From the NCBI GenBank assembly GCA_963732335.1, contig CAVSZO010000063.1, forward strand, positions 124,001-188,000: a stretch of 64,000 bases of DNA. Direction: 5' to 3'. Made by a program: the position numbers and the translations under genes. Source of the DNA: Desertimonas sp963732335. GTDB taxonomy: Bacteria > Actinomycetota > Acidimicrobiia > Acidimicrobiales > Ilumatobacteraceae. Below are positions 1-9,164 of the stretch, piece after piece. Position 1 is the stretch's first letter, and each line of letters opens with the position of its first letter. A model generated the notes under the pieces. It searched no databases, had not been told where the DNA came from, and worked only from the letters and a program-made list of their open reading frames with translations.

Positions 1-121
1 ATCTCGGGCTAAAGCGTGGTCGAAGCCGGTCATCACGGCGTTGTTGATTCTTGTGGGGTGGTGCCATCAGGTCTGTGCAGACGACCACGTGGCCAACACG
101 GTTCGGCGCGAGGATCGAGGC

Positions 122-508
122 ATGACGATCCGTGTGCAAGCGCTCGCTGTCGACGCCAACGATCCGGCCACACAAGCACGGTGGTGGGCGGAGGCGTTGG
201 GCTGGCGCATCACCTTCGAGGAACCCGACGAGGTGGTCCTCGAACCGCCGCCCGGAAGTCCCGAGGACGGCGTTGCCGCCGACATTCTGTTCCTCCGCGT
301 TCCGGAGGGGAAGTCGGTGAAGAACCGCTTACACCTCGATTTGCGCCCTGACGACCAGGCGGCCGAGCTCGCCCGGCTCGAGGCGTTGGGTGCCCGGCGC
401 GTCGATGTCGGTCAGCCCAACGACGTGACGTGGGTCGTTCTCGCCGACCCTGAGGGCAACGAGTTCTGCGTCTTGCGCTCGCTCACTCCCGACGAGCTGG
501 CCGAGTAG
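122..508 (+). CDS. VOC-family (glyoxalase-like) protein
   Basis: This 128-residue protein matches the glyoxalase_6-type VOC fold. It opens with a beta strand (VQALAVDANDP), has the WWAEALGW helix typical of these proteins, and closes with the usual DPEGNEFCVLR segment. Such proteins are cytosolic and act as metal-dependent lyases, dioxygenases or binding proteins; the substrate cannot be told from sequence. The ATG at 122 was chosen over an upstream in-frame start because the VOC domain begins there. It stands alone, about 290 bases before the SMI1-like gene. Confidence 0.85.
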   Translation: MTIRVQALAVDANDPATQARWWAEALGWRITFEEPDEVVLEPPPGSPEDGVAADILFLRVPEGKSVKNRLHLDLRPDDQAAELARLEALGARRVDVGQPNDVTWVVLADPEGNEFCVLRSLTPDELAE

Positions 509-798
509 CCGACTGGCGCACTCATCCGGCGTCGTGTGTCCCGGACTCGTACGTCCACTGCGACGCTCATCGATGCGTGCGGCTCTGCGCCTCGAAGTGC
601 CTCTGACGTCCATAACCTTCACGCAGAACGCCGTCCCCGACGCTCCTCGTGCAGATACCGATACTCACTGGCATCACCGTGCGGGTCAAGGTCGAAGTAC
701 GACGAGCTCGACAGGCTGATAACACGTGTCGCCCGTGACCTTGTTCGCTGCGACGTCGTCGTTTGGTCGCCGTGCGTGATGCCGTACGTTGCTGGGTG

Positions 799-1437
799 AT
801 GGCTGCCGTAACGTGCCGGACTTTCGGGCGTCTTGTGTTGTGGGGCACGTTCGTTCGCGTCACGCGTTCGGACATGCGAAGGGTCCGGAAGGAACTGGGC
901 AGGCGGTTACCCGATGACTACCGCCGATTCATTGATGTTGCCAACGGCGGCGTGCTGCCTTACGCCGTCGACCTGCCTCCGGGGGCCGTCAATGCCGAGC
1001 CAATCGAGTTCAGCAAACTGCACACCATCACTCCCGGGCGTTCGGGTGACTTCTCTTGGGGCACCGTGCTTGGTGAGAAGCGCCACCTCGACGGCGCCTA
1101 CATCGCAGAGATCCTCCCGAGTGACGTCGTGCCGATCGCCAGCGACGGAAGCGGATCGTCGCTCTATCTCAGGCTGCACCCCGACCACTTTGGCGAGGTG
1201 TGGGCGTTTGTCCACGGACTTCCAGACTGGGCGGGCGGCAATCAGCGAGACAGTGGCGGCCTCGTCTCACCGTCGTTCGACGCCTTCCTCGAAACGTTGT
1301 ACATCCACGACGAGAGCGCCGAGCTGCAGTGGCGGGATGCGCAGGGAGCAGACGACTGGCTCCGAATTGTCGAAGTTTGGCTCGACTCCGGTTTGCCTGA
1401 CTGGCGGAGCCGACCATGGGCTACAGGTGCCTCGTAG
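799..1437 (+). CDS. SMI1/KNR4 (SUKH) family protein
   Basis: The 212-residue protein carries a SUKH/SMI1-KNR4 domain: the LPDDYRRFIDVANGG segment near the N-terminus, a central region describing a mixed alpha/beta fold, and a C-terminal helix containing FDAFLETLY. SUKH proteins often serve as immunity proteins against contact-dependent or secreted toxins, but many are of unknown role. No toxin gene lies next to it, so an immunity role is only a family-based possibility. Starts at 763, 799 and 874 are all possible; the ATG at 799 is a compromise. Confidence 0.7.
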   Translation: MAAVTCRTFGRLVLWGTFVRVTRSDMRRVRKELGRRLPDDYRRFIDVANGGVLPYAVDLPPGAVNAEPIEFSKLHTITPGRSGDFSWGTVLGEKRHLDGAYIAEILPSDVVPIASDGSGSSLYLRLHPDHFGEVWAFVHGLPDWAGGNQRDSGGLVSPSFDAFLETLYIHDESAELQWRDAQGADDWLRIVEVWLDSGLPDWRSRPWATGAS

Positions 1438-1693
1438 CAGTCCTGAACTGGAACCTTTGGACCCATCAACCGACACCGGCACCACTTCTGGCCTCCCGCC
1501 CCAGACCTCTCATCAGCGATCCGCGGCTGCTCGGGCTCGATGACGCCACGCTGGGCTACCCGTGGCCCGGCCCACACAATGCCGGCACAGAACGCCGGCT
1601 CGGCCGGCAAGGCCCGCATATAGCGCAGTCATCGATGGCGCGCGCAGCGGGGACGTCGATGGCGGATCACGTTGCCTATGGTCGGTCTACGTG

Positions 1694-2656
1694 ATGCGAG
1701 GTGTGAACGTGGGTAACGCGCTCGACTGGCGTCCCGGGGCCGCATCCCGATTTCGTCTCTCGCCGGAGCATTTCGACGTCGTTGCTGCTGCGCGTTTCAA
1801 CGCGGTCCGCTTGCCGGTCTGGTGGTCAGGTCACGCCGGGCTGGACTCTCCGTACCGAATCGATGCCGACTTCCTGAGACTCGTCGATGACGCCGTCGGG
1901 CACGCGTTGGCACGAGGCTTGGACGTGATCCTCGACGTCCACCACTACGACGAGCTATTCGAAGACGTCGATGGGCACACCGAGCGGTTCCTCGCCTTGT
2001 GGGACCAGATCGCAATCCACTATGCGGAGTGCCCACGGCGGCTGCGGTTCGAGTTGCTCAACGAACCGCGCTCGCCGATGACCGCCGCTGAGTGGAACCG
2101 ACTGCTACGGCGAGCACTCAATGTCGTTCGTTCGTCGAACCCTCTGCGGGTCGTGTTGGTCGGACCGGCGGCGATGAACACAATCGAGGGCCTGTCCGAC
2201 CTCGAACTCCCCGATGACGACCATCTCGTCGTCGCGATCCACTGCTACGACCCGTTCCCCTTCACCCACCAAGGTGCGCCTTGGTTGGTTGGAGCAGATC
2301 GCTGGCTCGGCACAACATGGGGCAACGACGACGACCGTCGAACCGTCGAAGCTGGCCTTACCGAAGCCGCTGCGTGGGCACACAGCCGTGATGTGCCGTT
2401 GGTCATCAGCGAGTTCGGGAGTATCGAGCATGCCGATTCCCGATCGCGAGTTGACTGGACGACGACGGTGCGCACCGTCGCCGAACGGCTCAACCTCGGT
2501 TGGTGCTATTGGGACTACGCCACCGACTTCGGTGTCTACGACCCCACGACTGACACCTGGTGTCAGCCACTCCTCACCGCGCTGATCGATGGTCCAGCAG
2601 TTCCGGCAGCTGAACACCCGATGCGCTCTAACACTCCGAGCGGCGCGACCGAATGA
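1694..2656 (+). CDS. Glycoside hydrolase family 5 (cellulase-like)
   Basis: This 320-residue protein is a GH5-type TIM-barrel glycosidase. It has the RGVNVGNAL start strand, DVHHYDE after strand 3, the acid/base motif FELLNEP (Glu at about 124), HCYDPFPF, and the nucleophile motif ISEFGS (Glu at about 240). It ends with WCYWDYATDFG, typical of the barrel's last strand. It would cleave beta-1,4 or beta-1,3 glucosidic links by a retaining mechanism. No signal peptide is visible with the ATG at 1694, so it probably acts inside the cell on imported oligosaccharides. No sugar transporter is adjacent. Confidence 0.88.
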   Translation: MRGVNVGNALDWRPGAASRFRLSPEHFDVVAAARFNAVRLPVWWSGHAGLDSPYRIDADFLRLVDDAVGHALARGLDVILDVHHYDELFEDVDGHTERFLALWDQIAIHYAECPRRLRFELLNEPRSPMTAAEWNRLLRRALNVVRSSNPLRVVLVGPAAMNTIEGLSDLELPDDDHLVVAIHCYDPFPFTHQGAPWLVGADRWLGTTWGNDDDRRTVEAGLTEAAAWAHSRDVPLVISEFGSIEHADSRSRVDWTTTVRTVAERLNLGWCYWDYATDFGVYDPTTDTWCQPLLTALIDGPAVPAAEHPMRSNTPSGATE

Positions 2657-2736
2657 CGCCTTGAATCAACAATGGCCGCGCTCGTTTGCGCCAGGACCAC
2701 ATGTTCGTCATCGGTGTCAGTCGCGACGCTTCCCGA

Positions 2737-3657
2737 CTACGACGGATGCTGGCGGGTGCCAAGTGCCTTGGCGATGGGTTCGAGTTTGAATGGGTCGACG
2801 AGAGCTTCGATGTGCTCGATGCGTCCTTGTCGCACGGTGAGGGTGACGATGGTGACGATCCGGCCGTCGCGCAGCGCGATCACGCCGGCTTCGCTCACGG
2901 CTGGGAGGGAGAGCAGGGTGGTGGACGCGCTCGGGCCGAGGTAGCGCAGCAGCCCGGTGGCAACTCGGACCGCGCCCGCGTCCGATCTGAAGACGCCGCC
3001 GCCGAGGTCTGCCCAGCCGTCGACCTCAGGGTCGAGAATCGCAAGCAGTTCGTCGAGGTCGCCCGTCGTGCAGGCGGCGATGAACTGCTCGGTGACCTGT
3101 CGTTGCTCGGCCAGCTCGACGCGGAAGCGGGTGGGGCCAACGTCGGCGCTGATCGTGCGACGGGCGCGGGCGGCGAGTTGCCGGCAGGCGGCGGGGGTGC
3201 GGCCGACGATCTCGGCGACGGCCTCGAAGGTGTACTGGAACACGTCGTGGAGGACGAAGGCGGTGCGCTCGGCGGGAGTGAGTCGTTGCAGGACCAGCTG
3301 CAGGGCGATGCGGACGTTGTCGTCGAGGGTGATGCGGTCGGCGGGATCGAGGCCGGGGTCGGCCCGCCGATCATCCAGCGACAACTCGGGCGACGATGGG
3401 TGTCGCCGACGGTTCCGCAGCCTGTCGAGGCAGAGCCGGCTGACCACGACGACCAGCCAGCCCCCGACGTCGTCGATCTCGTCGACGTCGGCTTGGACCA
3501 GGCGAGCGAAGGCGTCTTGCACGGCGTCCTCGGCTTCGCTCAGGTTGCCGAGCATGCGGAAGCCGATGTCGAGCAGGTGACGTCGATGGTCGCGCCAGGC
3601 CCGACCGAGCGCGACGTCGACCTCGTGGGATTGATCGGCGGGCTGGTGGCGATCCAT
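2737..3657 (-). CDS. sigJ: ECF sigma factor, SigJ-type with SnoaL-like C-terminal domain
   Basis: The 306-residue protein has sigma-70 region 2 (HLLDIGFRMLGNLSEAEDAVQDAF), region 4 (LTPAERTAFVLHDVFQYTFEAVAEIVGRTPAACRQ, of which the helix-turn-helix is the last part) and a C-terminal SnoaL/NTF2-like domain (VTEQFIAACTTGDLDELLAIL). This layout defines the ECF41/SigJ group, in which the C-terminal domain modulates activity and replaces a separate anti-sigma factor. ECF41 members commonly regulate a neighbouring gene. Here it diverges from the ABC exporter genes, with a 39-nt dyad between them. The ATG at 3657 precedes the conserved domain best. Confidence 0.9.
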   Translation of the reverse strand: MDRHQPADQSHEVDVALGRAWRDHRRHLLDIGFRMLGNLSEAEDAVQDAFARLVQADVDEIDDVGGWLVVVVSRLCLDRLRNRRRHPSSPELSLDDRRADPGLDPADRITLDDNVRIALQLVLQRLTPAERTAFVLHDVFQYTFEAVAEIVGRTPAACRQLAARARRTISADVGPTRFRVELAEQRQVTEQFIAACTTGDLDELLAILDPEVDGWADLGGGVFRSDAGAVRVATGLLRYLGPSASTTLLSLPAVSEAGVIALRDGRIVTIVTLTVRQGRIEHIEALVDPFKLEPIAKALGTRQHPS

Positions 3658-3725
3658 GGGTTGTGCTCCTCTGCTCACGGTGCCGCATGGGCGGCCCGAC
3701 TGTAAAGGACGCTCTGGCGAGGGAA

Positions 3726-3764
3726 GTGTGACATCGCCGCCGTGTGACTTCGGCGACGTCACAC
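3726..3764. promoter_or_regulatory. Dyad operator candidate between sigJ and drrA
   Basis: An inverted repeat has 14-base arms, GTGTGACATCGCCG and CGGCGACGTCACAC, matching at 13 of 14 positions around an 11-base spacer. A further TGTGAC copy lies in the spacer. It sits in the 135-base gap between the divergent sigma factor and exporter starts, so it may be a binding site controlling both genes. No factor is identified. Confidence 0.55.
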
Positions 3765-3792
3765 CCGACGGCCGCTTGACGTCCTCTCAGGC

Positions 3793-4746
<954 letters not shown>

Positions 4747-4777
4747 CCCAGGACGAACCACCTCAAGGAGACCCCCA

Positions 4778-5641
4778 ATGACCACCATCTCGACCACCGT
4801 TGACCTGCCAACCCGTACCGCTGCCGGGCCGAGTCGCAGTGGCAACCTCGCCGCCGTGGCCACCCTCGCCCGCCGTCGGCTGGCGCTCAGCGCGCGAACC
4901 CCCCGGGAGCTGCTGATCCCGGTGCTGGCACCGCTGCTGTTCGCAGTCGTCATTGCCCCCGCCCTCGCCGACACGTTCGATGCCTCGCCAGGCGGCATCG
5001 ACTACATGACCTTCGTCGCGGTGTCCACCCTCGGGTTGCTCGTGCCGCTGAGCTGCATCCAATCCGGTCTCGGCGTCGTCGTCGACCGCCTCGGCGGCGC
5101 CCGCCGCGACTTGCTGGCGGCGCCGATCCCGCGGCCGCTGATCGTCGCCGGCAACCTCGCCGTCGCCGTCGCCCTCGCCGGGCTGCAAGTCCTGGTGGTC
5201 GTTGGCGCCTCCGCCATGCGCGGCGCCGAGTACGACATCACGGCGACCGGTGTCGGCTGGTTTGTCGCCTCCACACTGGGCTTCGCCGTCGCCATGTACG
5301 GCGTCGCCGAGGTGCTGGCCAACCGGCTGCCCACCCAAGAGGAGTACATCGGCGCCCTGCCACCCGTGGCCATCGTCCCCTACTTCTTCGCCGGGGGGCT
5401 GTTCCCGATCAGCGCCCTGCCAGCCGGACTCACCGTCATCGCAAAGGTGCTCCCCATCACCCACGTGCTCGCGCTCATGCGCTACGGGCTCGTCGACCGC
5501 GGCGGACAAGGCCTCCACGACATCTGGGGGATGAGCAACACCACGGCGATGGCCGCCCTCAGCATGGCCGTCGTCGGCGTCTTCGCCGCCGCCCTCACCG
5601 CTACCTCCATCCGCGTGTTCAAGCGCGCCGCCGTCACATGA
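4778..5641 (+). CDS. drrB: ABC-2 type exporter permease, DrrB type
   Basis: The 287-residue membrane protein pairs with the preceding ATPase. It has an ABC2-membrane layout of about six hydrophobic segments, with a cytosolic N-terminal stretch, the LLAAPIPRPLIVAGN segment before the second helix group and PITHVLALMRYGLV near the C-terminal helices. The start at 4778 follows a good AAGGAG ribosome-binding site at 4765. A strong hairpin follows the stop codon, so the drrAB transcript may end before the NuoF-like gene. Confidence 0.92.
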   Translation: MTTISTTVDLPTRTAAGPSRSGNLAAVATLARRRLALSARTPRELLIPVLAPLLFAVVIAPALADTFDASPGGIDYMTFVAVSTLGLLVPLSCIQSGLGVVVDRLGGARRDLLAAPIPRPLIVAGNLAVAVALAGLQVLVVVGASAMRGAEYDITATGVGWFVASTLGFAVAMYGVAEVLANRLPTQEEYIGALPPVAIVPYFFAGGLFPISALPAGLTVIAKVLPITHVLALMRYGLVDRGGQGLHDIWGMSNTTAMAALSMAVVGVFAAALTATSIRVFKRAAVT

Positions 5642-5647
5642 GCACTT

Positions 5648-5680
5648 CCGGCTGGGTCACATAACCAACGGCCCAGCCGG
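5648..5680. terminator. Strong hairpin after drrB
   Basis: CCGGCTGGG and CCCAGCCGG form a perfect 9-bp stem around a 15-base loop, seven bases past the drrB stop codon. There is no clear T-tract, which is common for actinobacterial terminators. It separates the exporter genes from the NuoF-like gene. Confidence 0.6.
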
Positions 5681-5703
5681 CTCCTTCCCCCGGAGAACCC
5701 CCC

Positions 5704-7188
5704 ATGACGACGAACCTCTCAGCAGCCACGCGCGTGATCGCTCCGATCGCCGCCGAACCGGCTACACGACACCGACCGGAGCCCCGACGGCTCCGAGTCC
5801 TACACCCGAACGCGCTGTCCTCGCTCCACGACTACCGATCCGCCGGTGGCCTTCTCGGCTTGGCTGTAGCCGAGGCGATGAGCCCGGAGGAGATCGTCGC
5901 CACCGTGCTCGAGTCGGGATTGCGCGGCCGCGGTGGCGCCGGCTTCCCGGCCGGCCGCAAGTGGCAGACCGTCGCCGACAACGCCCTGGGTGGACCGCCC
6001 GCAACCGTTGTCGTCAACGGCGCCGAAGGCGAGCCCGGCACGTTCAAGGACCGCAGCATCCTGCGCCGCGACCCCTTCCAGCTCATCGAAGGAGCGTTCA
6101 TCGCCGCCCGGGCAGTGCACGCCGACCGGGTGATCATCGCCCTCAAAGGTTCCTTCGCCACCGAGGTCGAACGGACACGGGCCGCGCTGGCCGAGATGCG
6201 GGCAGCGAAGGTGCTGCCCGACTCGATCGGCTGCTCCGTGTTCGAAGGGCCAGACGAGTACCTCTACGGCGAGGAGAGCGCCCTGCTCGAGACGATCGAC
6301 GGCCGCGGTCCCTTCCCCCGCATCGTCCCTCCCTACCGCGTCGGCCTGCTCGGCGACGACCCCCACCGTCGGGTCGACGCCGGCCCGGCGTTGGTCAACA
6401 ACGTCGAGACGATCGCCAACGTCCCCAACATCATCGCCCACGGCCCCGGCTGGTTCCGCTCCATCGGCACAGCCGACTCGCCCGGCACCGTCGTGTCCAC
6501 CGTCACCGGGGACGTCAACCGCCACGGCGTCGGCGAGATCGCCATGGGGACCCCGCTGTGGCACATCCTCGAGAGCATCGGTGGCGGACCGCTGGCGCCG
6601 GTCAAGGCAGTACTCAGTGGCGTCGCCAACCCGGTGATCCGCGGTGACCAGCTCGACGTGGCCGTCAGCCACGAAGGCATGTCCGGCATCGGCGCCGGCC
6701 TCGGCTCGGCCGGGTTCATCGTCTTCGCCCAGCCCACCGACATGGTCGCCGTCGCCGCCGGCGTCGCCCGCTTCCTGGCCGTCGAGTCCTGCGGACAGTG
6801 CACCCCGTGCAAGACCGACGGCATCGACCTGGCCACCCTCCTCGCCCGCCTCGCTCGCTCCAACGCCACCGCCGCCGACCTCGAGGTCATCGAACAGCGC
6901 ATCAGCACGGTCGGCTATGGCGCCCGCTGCTACCTGGCCGCCCAGCAAGAGACCGTGCTCACCAGCATCTTCAACGAGTTCGGCGACGAGTTCCACGCCC
7001 ACCTCACCGGCAACGCCGCGCCGGCCGAGCCGGCGCTCATCTCCGAGCTCGTCGACATCCGTCGCGGAAAGGCGATCCTCGACGAGCACCACCGCCACAA
7101 ACAGCCCGACTGGACCTACCGCCCCAAGGCGTCAGGTTCAACCCCGGTCGAACTCAGGAGCCGATACACGAGCACGCCGACGCGATGA
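5704..7188 (+). CDS. Stand-alone NuoF-like NADH dehydrogenase flavoprotein
   Basis: This 494-residue protein matches complex I subunit F and related hydrogenase/formate dehydrogenase subunits. It has the FMN-binding glycine loop GLRGRGGAGFPAG (about 73-84), the NADH-binding YLYGEESALLETIDG (about 187-200), an SLBB-like region (about 280-330) and a 4Fe-4S cluster set of SCGQCTPC plus a distant Cys (363, 366, 369, 409). All key residues are present. No NuoE, NuoG or other complex I gene is nearby, so it is not part of a nuo operon. An AOX-like gene follows after 97 bases. It could pass electrons from NADH to quinone or a carrier feeding that oxidase; this is inference. Confidence 0.88.
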   Translation: MTTNLSAATRVIAPIAAEPATRHRPEPRRLRVLHPNALSSLHDYRSAGGLLGLAVAEAMSPEEIVATVLESGLRGRGGAGFPAGRKWQTVADNALGGPPATVVVNGAEGEPGTFKDRSILRRDPFQLIEGAFIAARAVHADRVIIALKGSFATEVERTRAALAEMRAAKVLPDSIGCSVFEGPDEYLYGEESALLETIDGRGPFPRIVPPYRVGLLGDDPHRRVDAGPALVNNVETIANVPNIIAHGPGWFRSIGTADSPGTVVSTVTGDVNRHGVGEIAMGTPLWHILESIGGGPLAPVKAVLSGVANPVIRGDQLDVAVSHEGMSGIGAGLGSAGFIVFAQPTDMVAVAAGVARFLAVESCGQCTPCKTDGIDLATLLARLARSNATAADLEVIEQRISTVGYGARCYLAAQQETVLTSIFNEFGDEFHAHLTGNAAPAEPALISELVDIRRGKAILDEHHRHKQPDWTYRPKASGSTPVELRSRYTSTPTR

Positions 7189-7285
7189 CCAGCGTCAACG
7201 AGAGCTCAACGTCGCCCACTCCTGGTCTCGGTCCCCACACGATCACCCCCAAACCTCGCCCCCCAACCCTCTCGGAGGCATCACC

Positions 7286-8038
7286 ATGTCCACATCCCCC
7301 ACCGGTCAGCTTGTCCGTTGGCCGATTCCTATCGGCCCGCCGACCCTGCCATCGCACGCCCTGCGGACGGCGCAAGCGGCAACCCTGGCCGCGCCTCGCC
7401 TGCGCTATGACCCCTTCTCCCGCCTGATGTTCTTCACCGTCAACGTGCTCTACGGCCGGCCACCCTCGCTCGCCAAGTTCCTGGTCCTCGAACACCTCGC
7501 CCGCATCCCCTACCAGACGTGGGAACGGGTCGCCCAACGGGCGATCGCCCGCACCGCAGGACGCTCCCATCTCGCCCTGCGAATCATGGACCGCGTCGTC
7601 GAGGCCCGAGCACAACAGGACAACGAGCAGTTCCACCTCCTGATCATCGACGAGCTGCTCATACGCCGCGGCGCAGCACCGGGTCGTTTCCGCTACCGGA
7701 TCATGCCCCGACTGCTGGCCGGCCCGTGGCACGCCTTCACCTGGCTGCTCCATCTGATCCGCCCGGCGTGGAGCTACCGGCTCAACGCAAGCTTCGAAGA
7801 CCACGCCGAACACGAGTACATGCACTTCGTCGCCCAGCATCCCAAACTCGACCACGAACCCGTCGTCTGTGACGCCGCCCACGACTACGGACGCTTCGAC
7901 ACCCTCGGCGACCTGCTCCGCCAAATCGGCCACGACGAACGAGTCCACAAACTCGAAAGCCTCGCCGCCCACCAACGGCGCCAACCCTCCAACGACACCT
8001 ACCACGACGACTCCGACCGCGACTCACGCGCCGCATGA
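7286..8038 (+). CDS. Alternative-oxidase-like di-iron protein
   Basis: This 250-residue protein has the full set of di-iron ligands of alternative oxidase in the right order: Glu69 (VLEH, family LET), Glu114 and His117 (NEQFH, family NERMH), Glu171 (FEDHAEHEY, family LEEEA) and Glu218 and His221 (HDERVH, family ADEAHH). Tyr178 falls seven residues after Glu171, as the catalytic Tyr does in known enzymes. Hydrophobic helices at about 45-75 and 143-160 fit a monotopic membrane protein. AOX oxidises quinol with oxygen, without proton pumping. Start 7286 follows GGAGG at 7274. The sequence is divergent (LEH for LET), so function needs proof. Confidence 0.8.
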   Translation: MSTSPTGQLVRWPIPIGPPTLPSHALRTAQAATLAAPRLRYDPFSRLMFFTVNVLYGRPPSLAKFLVLEHLARIPYQTWERVAQRAIARTAGRSHLALRIMDRVVEARAQQDNEQFHLLIIDELLIRRGAAPGRFRYRIMPRLLAGPWHAFTWLLHLIRPAWSYRLNASFEDHAEHEYMHFVAQHPKLDHEPVVCDAAHDYGRFDTLGDLLRQIGHDERVHKLESLAAHQRRQPSNDTYHDDSDRDSRAA

Positions 8039-8205
8039 CGATGGACGATGCCGACGCGGTGACTGAGTGATGGCCGAGTCCGACGACATTCGCCGACCAG
8101 GCACTGGAGCACAGGCGCTCGCTGTACTCGTCTCGCCGGGGAGCAATCATTCTCGGGTAGCACGCGAACACGTTCGCCGTCGGCATGGCGGCCGATGGCT
8201 GACGA

Positions 8206-8964
8206 TCACGTGATCGGCGGCACTTCGACCGACGCCCGCTCCACCGTGACCACCAGGGCTTCGCTGGCGATCGCGAACAGCCGCTTGCCGAGCTCGGCGG
8301 TGGCCTCGCTCGGGCGACCGGTCACGCCGTTGCGTGACAGGTTGTCGGCGGTGTAGCGGAACACCAGGCCGACAGTACGGTCGGGATCGTCGGCGGTGTC
8401 GATCCGCTCTTGCGCCACCAGCTCGGGGGCGATCGCCAGCATCACTGCCGTCTCGGCGCGGTTGGCGTGCACGTCGACGCCGTCGGCCGTCATCTCGGCG
8501 GCGAGCTGGGGGTCGAGGTCCCACCAACTGATCGCCCCGACCTGGAGGTCGGCCCGCTCGAACCGAAGGTTGTCGGTCGCGACCGCGAGCGCGGCAGCGT
8601 TACCCGCGTGGGCGTTGACGAAGAGGACCTTGCGGACGCCTGACTGGGCGAACCACTCGGCGTACTGCCGGGCGACCGTTGCCAGCTGCTCGGGCGTCAG
8701 CGAGACCGTGCCGGGCAACCGTCTGCCGTGTCCGAAGCTGCACCCCACCGAGATGGCCGGAGCGACCAGCGCCGCGGTCCGTTCGGCGGCGGCCTCGCAC
8801 AGCGTCTCGGCGATCATGGTGTCGGTGCACAGCGGCAGATGGGGACCGTGCTGCTCGGTGGCGCCGACCGGAACAAGCACGACGGTCGCTTCAGTCACGG
8901 CGGCGGCGAGGTCGGGCCACGTGAGCTGCTCCCACTTCGTGACCACGGTGCGCAGGCTAGCCAC
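8206..8964 (-). CDS. Creatininase-family amidohydrolase
   Basis: The 252-residue protein has the creatininase-family metal motif PVGATEQHGPHLPLCTDT (Glu37, His39, Asp48), NAHAGN and HANRAETA. The family includes creatinine amidohydrolase, 3-dehydro-compound lactamases and MftE peptidase; all use a di-metal site to open amide or formamide bonds. No mycofactocin genes are nearby, so MftE is unlikely. It is divergent from the Liv-type transporter operon, and a role in breaking down the imported amide or lactam is plausible but inferred. Confidence 0.87.
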   Translation of the reverse strand: MASLRTVVTKWEQLTWPDLAAAVTEATVVLVPVGATEQHGPHLPLCTDTMIAETLCEAAAERTAALVAPAISVGCSFGHGRRLPGTVSLTPEQLATVARQYAEWFAQSGVRKVLFVNAHAGNAAALAVATDNLRFERADLQVGAISWWDLDPQLAAEMTADGVDVHANRAETAVMLAIAPELVAQERIDTADDPDRTVGLVFRYTADNLSRNGVTGRPSEATAELGKRLFAIASEALVVTVERASVEVPPIT

Positions 8965-9164
8965 GCTCTGTCACTTCGAAGCTCGATCCGATTCCGCACC
9001 AACCGGTTCGAATTCTGTTGCTTGCAAACCAGGACTATGCAACTTTCGACGTGTCCATTACGATTGGCGTCGACATTCAAAAGGGGGGTACGGGGAAACT
9101 CCACCTGCGGCGACGGCGCTTGTTGGAATTGAGCCCGTTCTCGTGATCGCACCGGGGGTGTGGC

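Noticed and set aside
5800..7098. Minus-strand frame of 432 codons opposite the NuoF-like gene
   Set aside because: Gly/Asp/Val-rich mirror of the real gene without domains.
8994..9010. GGTTCGAAT-like tRNA T-loop upstream of the binding-protein gene
   Set aside because: No stem pairing and no tRNA body around it.
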